A stretch of 56,631 nucleotides of DNA, from positions 1 through 56,631 of the forward strand of contig JAAXXP010000004.1 in NCBI GenBank assembly GCA_013334435.1. The letters run 5' to 3'. A model generated the notes under the pieces. That model was not told the DNA's origin. It did not search any database and worked only from the letters and a program-made list of their open reading frames with translations. Both the position numbers and the translations under genes were made by a program. Below, piece by piece: positions 53,198 through 56,631 of the stretch (the stretch's first letter is position 1; each line of letters opens with the position of its first letter). This stretch comes from Chlorobiaceae bacterium (lineage in GTDB: Bacteria > Bacteroidota > Chlorobiia > Chlorobiales > Chlorobiaceae).

Positions 53198-54517
53198 ATG
53201 CATCCCCCTCCATCTCCGGCCGGTGAGCCTGCGGCCTACCGCAAGGCCGCATGGCGTCTCGTGCCGTTTCTGTTCTTCTGCTACATCCTCGCCTATCTGG
53301 ACCGTGTCAACGTGGGCTTCGCGAAGCTGCAGATGTCGCGCGACCTCGGTCTCGGCGATATCGCCTACGGGACGGGTGCGGGTATCTTCTTCATCGGGTA
53401 CCTGCTTTTCGAGGTGCCGAGCAACATCATCCTTTCGAAGGTAGGCGCGAGGATATGGATCGCGCGCATCATGATCACCTGGGGCATCGTCGCCAGCCTG
53501 CAGCTGTTTGTCTCAGGCGAGCACGCATTCTACCTGCTGCGTTTTCTGCTCGGAGTGGCCGAAGCGGGCTTCTTTCCCGGCATAATTCTCTATCTCACCA
53601 TCTGGTTCCCGTCGGAGTACCGGGCACGGATGGTCGCCTGGTTCATGACGGCGGTAGCCATTGCGGGCGTTGTTGGCGGGCCGGTTTCCGGGGCTATTCT
53701 CGAGGCCATGGACGGGTTCGGGGGGCTGCAGGGCTGGCAGTGGCTTTTCGTGCTCGAAGGCCTGCCCTCGGCTGCGATGGGCGTGGTGGTGCTTTTTTAT
53801 CTCGACGACTCGCCCCGCGACGCCTCATGGCTCGACACTGAGGAGAAGGATCTGCTGATGCGGCGGGCCGCCCTCGACGGGGAGCGGCGGCTGGGCGGCG
53901 CGGAGGAGCATACGGCGGGCTACGCCATGAAAAATCCGAAAGTGTGGGGGTTCAGCGGAGTGTATTTTCTCGTGGTCATGGGGTTGTACGGCATCTCGTT
54001 CTGGCTGCCGCAGATCATCGGCGACACCATCACATCCGACGAGCGGGCTATCGGCTGGATCTCCGCGATACCCTGGCTTGCGGCAGCCGTAGCGATGGTG
54101 CTCAACGGCGTGCATTCCGACCGGAGCGGGGAGCGCCGCTGGCATGTCGCGGCGCCCTGCCTCGTAGCCGCGACGGCTTTTGCTCTCTCCGCCATGCCAC
54201 AGCCTGGAGGGTGGTACGGCATCGTGGCGCTCTCGGTTGCCACGGCCGGCATCATGTCCGCACTTTCGTGTTTCTGGTCGCTGCCTTCATCCATGCTCGG
54301 AGGTACGGCTGCAGCTGCGGGCATAGCGGTCATCAACTCGTTCGGCAACATCGCCGGATACGTAAGCCCGGAACTGGCCGGGAGGATTCGCGAAAGCGCA
54401 GGGGACCGGATGGAACCCGTGCTCGCCATGTTTTCCCTCAGTCTGCTTCTTGCGGCGTTTGCCACGCTTGCAGTAACGCCTGTAAAACAACCACAATCAA
54501 ACACTCGGTATCAATGA
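53198..54517 (+). CDS. MFS transporter, anion:cation symporter type
   Basis: A 439-aa, twelve-helix transporter. YLDRVNVGFAKLQM after helix 1 is the hallmark of the anion:cation symporter (ACS) subfamily, which carries sugar acids, tartrate, phthalate or similar organic anions. LGVAEAGFFPGIILYLTIWF and FEVPSNIILSKVGAR fit as well. The substrate is unknown. Its stop codon overlaps the start of the next gene (ATGA), so the two are coupled. Confidence 0.9.
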   Translation: MHPPPSPAGEPAAYRKAAWRLVPFLFFCYILAYLDRVNVGFAKLQMSRDLGLGDIAYGTGAGIFFIGYLLFEVPSNIILSKVGARIWIARIMITWGIVASLQLFVSGEHAFYLLRFLLGVAEAGFFPGIILYLTIWFPSEYRARMVAWFMTAVAIAGVVGGPVSGAILEAMDGFGGLQGWQWLFVLEGLPSAAMGVVVLFYLDDSPRDASWLDTEEKDLLMRRAALDGERRLGGAEEHTAGYAMKNPKVWGFSGVYFLVVMGLYGISFWLPQIIGDTITSDERAIGWISAIPWLAAAVAMVLNGVHSDRSGERRWHVAAPCLVAATAFALSAMPQPGGWYGIVALSVATAGIMSALSCFWSLPSSMLGGTAAAAGIAVINSFGNIAGYVSPELAGRIRESAGDRMEPVLAMFSLSLLLAAFATLAVTPVKQPQSNTRYQ

Positions 54518-56247
54518 GTTCACTCGAACTGATCACGAACGGGAAACCGTCGGGAAACAACATTTCCCGGAAAAAAACCTCAAAGGGAGCCCTGCTCGAT
54601 ATCGCCGCACTGATGGACGCCATGGGCGGCCGGTGTACGCCGATGCTGCTCGACAGGGGCGTTGTCGCCCAGTACGGCAAGCGGATCGGGTTTGCCGCCG
54701 CAGGAGATGCCTGGGGCATGGTGCAGGTGAAGCTCTGCCAGATGGAACCTCCCGTAACCTTCGAGGATGGCTTTCTCTGGGCTCCGACCGGATTCGTGGC
54801 GGAGGTGCTGGGAGGCTCGGTTACGCTTGACGAAGAACGGCAAACCCTCGAGGTGGCCGCCCCGCCGCCATTGCGGATCGGCGATATCGAGCCATCGGCA
54901 AAGGATCTCCTTCCCGCGCTCGAATCCCTCGGCTACAGGGTAGAGCAGGGCGACATGTGCCTGAGCGACGCCATCGACGTCTGCTTTGCCGGGTACAGTC
55001 CGAACGCGAACGGCAACAATGCCGGATTTCCGTACCTCTGCATCCAGGCCCCGCAGCCACCGGGAATCGATCATGCCGCCGTATCGCCCTCAATCGCTTT
55101 TACCATGCGTGAGGACGAGGGATTCGTGCTGATCGGCAGAACGCCTCCTGAATGCGACTACTACAGCTTCCGCAGTTATCTGGCCAGTCGGTGCCTGAGC
55201 ACCGTGAATCCCTTCGAGCGCCAGAAAATCTATACCCAGCTCGGCGATCCGGTCAACTCGTACAACGTGCAGGAGGATATGTTCTATCCGCCTCAGGCGT
55301 CGAAGGTGGATGGTGTGTTCGAATCGTTTTTCATTCTGGTCTCCACCGCCGACCGGCGGCTTTACGACGATCTGCTGCATGCCGTTGACGAAGCGGGCCT
55401 CGACACGGGCAAGGTGCTGCTCGATGTGATCGATTCCGGTCTTGTCAGGTTCGGCAACGACGATTTCGCCGATCTTTTCAATGTGCTGCACCGTTTCTCG
55501 AACCCTCATGACAAGGCGGCTGGAGAGGCATACACAACCCGTCCCACGCTGGAAGTGCTGCGCCTCACGCCGCTTAAGGAGCGCAAGGCGGAGTTTCTGC
55601 AGCCGTTTCCTGCGCGACAGCGGGGTTCGGGCACGAATGAGGATCATCTGCAGCGATCTCTCCTGACGCTCAGGAAGAGCATCATCGACACCTACAGCTC
55701 CCGCTACTGCATTCGTGAGCTCGATACGCAAATCTGGCTCGGAGACACTGGCGAGCAGGCCATCGCCAGGCTTGAGGACGTGCTGGGCGAAACCCGCGAT
55801 ACGCTCTATCTTCGTTCGGAGAGTTTTCCCTTCAACCCGGATACGCTGGTTATCGTCTATGGGGTGAACCACAACACGATTCCCAAGACCGTCTATACCA
55901 ACGTGAGTTGCTACGGCGAGCGGTATTTCAACGGTTTTGGCGGTATTACCAATGCGGATTATGCAGGCAATGTCGCGCGGAACTTTCCTGAACTGGAGTA
56001 TGTGGCGGAAATGGACAGGCTCTATGTGTGGAAGTTCGCGCGCACGCGGCTTGACGGCGACACTTTCGCGGTGCCGCAGGACACTGGCCGGAACCTGCGG
56101 GGCATCAACGACGGCGATACGGCGTTCATCGGCTTCAGGAACTATGTCGATCCGGGATCGCCGGACCTCATCGGGCCAGATCCCGACGAAATCATTTTCG
56201 ACCGGGCTATCGTCCTGACCCCGATCCCTTCGCCCGATCCCCGATAG
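54514..56247 (+). CDS. Large protein with copper-amine-oxidase-N-like domain, function unknown
   Basis: 577 aa from the ATG at 54514, which overlaps the MFS stop by 4 bp; the track ORF begins far upstream inside that gene. Residues about 28-115 resemble the Cu-amine-oxidase N-terminal-like domain (LLDIAALMDAMGGRCTP, then FVAEVLGGSVTLDEERQTLE), a beta fold often used as a structural or binding module. The remaining 450 residues are not recognised and contain aromatic-rich segments (YYSFRSYLASRCLSTVNPFE; YGVNHNTIPKTVYTNVS). There is no signal peptide. Coupling to the transporter suggests a role with its substrate. Confidence 0.65.
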   Translation: MSSLELITNGKPSGNNISRKKTSKGALLDIAALMDAMGGRCTPMLLDRGVVAQYGKRIGFAAAGDAWGMVQVKLCQMEPPVTFEDGFLWAPTGFVAEVLGGSVTLDEERQTLEVAAPPPLRIGDIEPSAKDLLPALESLGYRVEQGDMCLSDAIDVCFAGYSPNANGNNAGFPYLCIQAPQPPGIDHAAVSPSIAFTMREDEGFVLIGRTPPECDYYSFRSYLASRCLSTVNPFERQKIYTQLGDPVNSYNVQEDMFYPPQASKVDGVFESFFILVSTADRRLYDDLLHAVDEAGLDTGKVLLDVIDSGLVRFGNDDFADLFNVLHRFSNPHDKAAGEAYTTRPTLEVLRLTPLKERKAEFLQPFPARQRGSGTNEDHLQRSLLTLRKSIIDTYSSRYCIRELDTQIWLGDTGEQAIARLEDVLGETRDTLYLRSESFPFNPDTLVIVYGVNHNTIPKTVYTNVSCYGERYFNGFGGITNADYAGNVARNFPELEYVAEMDRLYVWKFARTRLDGDTFAVPQDTGRNLRGINDGDTAFIGFRNYVDPGSPDLIGPDPDEIIFDRAIVLTPIPSPDPR

Positions 56248-56425
56248 ATCGACGATGTATCGCCTGCGGGGCAGAATCCGGTAATTTGTTGATGGCGGGA
56301 ACCCTGCGCTTCGAGTTCATTGTGTTCATGCCGGCTTGTTCCTGACGGGAATACGCCGTAACTTCCTGAAAAATATCGTTGAAGTTCGTGTCTGCATTCA
56401 GGGAACCCCAAACCGGAATAATGCA

Positions 56426-56631
56426 ATGCTTGTAAAAATGGAAGAGCAGTTCAGGGGACTGCCGATGGCGGATCTCATCGGCGGGCCGCTTCAGGCCGCA
56501 TGCGAAGCGCAGATGCGCCTTGCCGAGGCCACCGCCGATTTCATCAGGAATGTCGGCTTCGATATCGACCCTGCGGGACAGCGTCCGCCCGTCATGCGGG
56601 TCGAGTTCATCCGCCCCGACAGGCACGAGCC
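56426..56631 (+). CDS. DUF2589-like protein, truncated by window end
   Basis: The first 68 codons are visible: MLVKMEEQFRGLPMADLIGG, then PLQAACEAQMRLAEATADFI. GLPM-DLIGGPLQAA-EAQ followed by a FI--VGF segment is typical of the DUF2589 family (unknown function, often in multi-gene clusters with structural proteins). The open end prevents judging length. It follows the 577-aa gene after 178 bp on the same strand. Confidence 0.65.
   Translation, partial: MLVKMEEQFRGLPMADLIGGPLQAACEAQMRLAEATADFIRNVGFDIDPAGQRPPVMRVEFIRPDRHE

Overview
The window looks like a chromosomal segment of a green sulfur bacterium (Chlorobiaceae, phylum Chlorobiota). The best evidence is a metK-ahcY operon whose 5' leader fits the described SAM-Chlorobi RNA. 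Bacteroidota/Chlorobiota-type promoters (TTTG, about 19 nt, TAnnTTTG) lie upstream of this leader, a tRNA cluster and a 6S-like RNA. Base composition is moderate to high G+C except for an AT-rich patch at about 12.85-13.35 kb. The species cannot be fixed from the sequence alone.

Layout. 0-4.7 kb: tRNA-Gln, ahcY and metK (S-adenosylmethionine cycle, minus strand), a sugar nucleotidyltransferase and a Nudix hydrolase. 4.8-5.2 kb: tRNA-Pro, Arg, His, Glu. 5.3-10.3 kb: pheT, a small coiled-coil protein, zapA, a 6S RNA candidate and rny. 10.3-11.7 kb: hisB and a DUF2905 protein facing secG and tRNA-Lys. 11.8-13.7 kb: an accessory patch with a frameshifted remnant of a type III restriction subunit and an H-NS-like gene. 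14-18.7 kb: envelope genes (LptF/G permease, SLC13-type carrier, PlsC and GNAT acyltransferases, a small unknown).

18.9-27.2 kb is a phosphate-uptake block: porin, two tandem pstS genes, pstC, an enlarged pstA, pstB, phoU and a PhoU-like paralogue that has lost the metal-ligand pattern. 27.3-31.5 kb encodes an RND efflux pair. 31.6-34.5 kb holds two membrane proteins and an exported double pentapeptide-repeat protein. 34.6-37.9 kb holds a glycosyltransferase, a short-chain dehydrogenase, a Nif11-type RiPP precursor and an unusual alpha/beta hydrolase, a candidate natural-product locus with no classical maturase. 38.2-47.3 kb encodes a giant flavin/Fe-S oxidoreductase, small membrane proteins, a P-type ATPase and an amino-acid permease.

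47.4-56.6 kb contains a large patatin-like phospholipase with a membrane C-terminus, directly followed by a TIR-transmembrane-lectin-fold protein. This pair is a plausible undescribed defence or signalling module. After it come a DUF2461 protein, an MFS transporter, a large unknown protein and a truncated DUF2589 gene. The two most promising leads are the Nif11 locus and the patatin-TIR pair. Both rest on domain recognition by eye and on gene adjacency; no searches were run.
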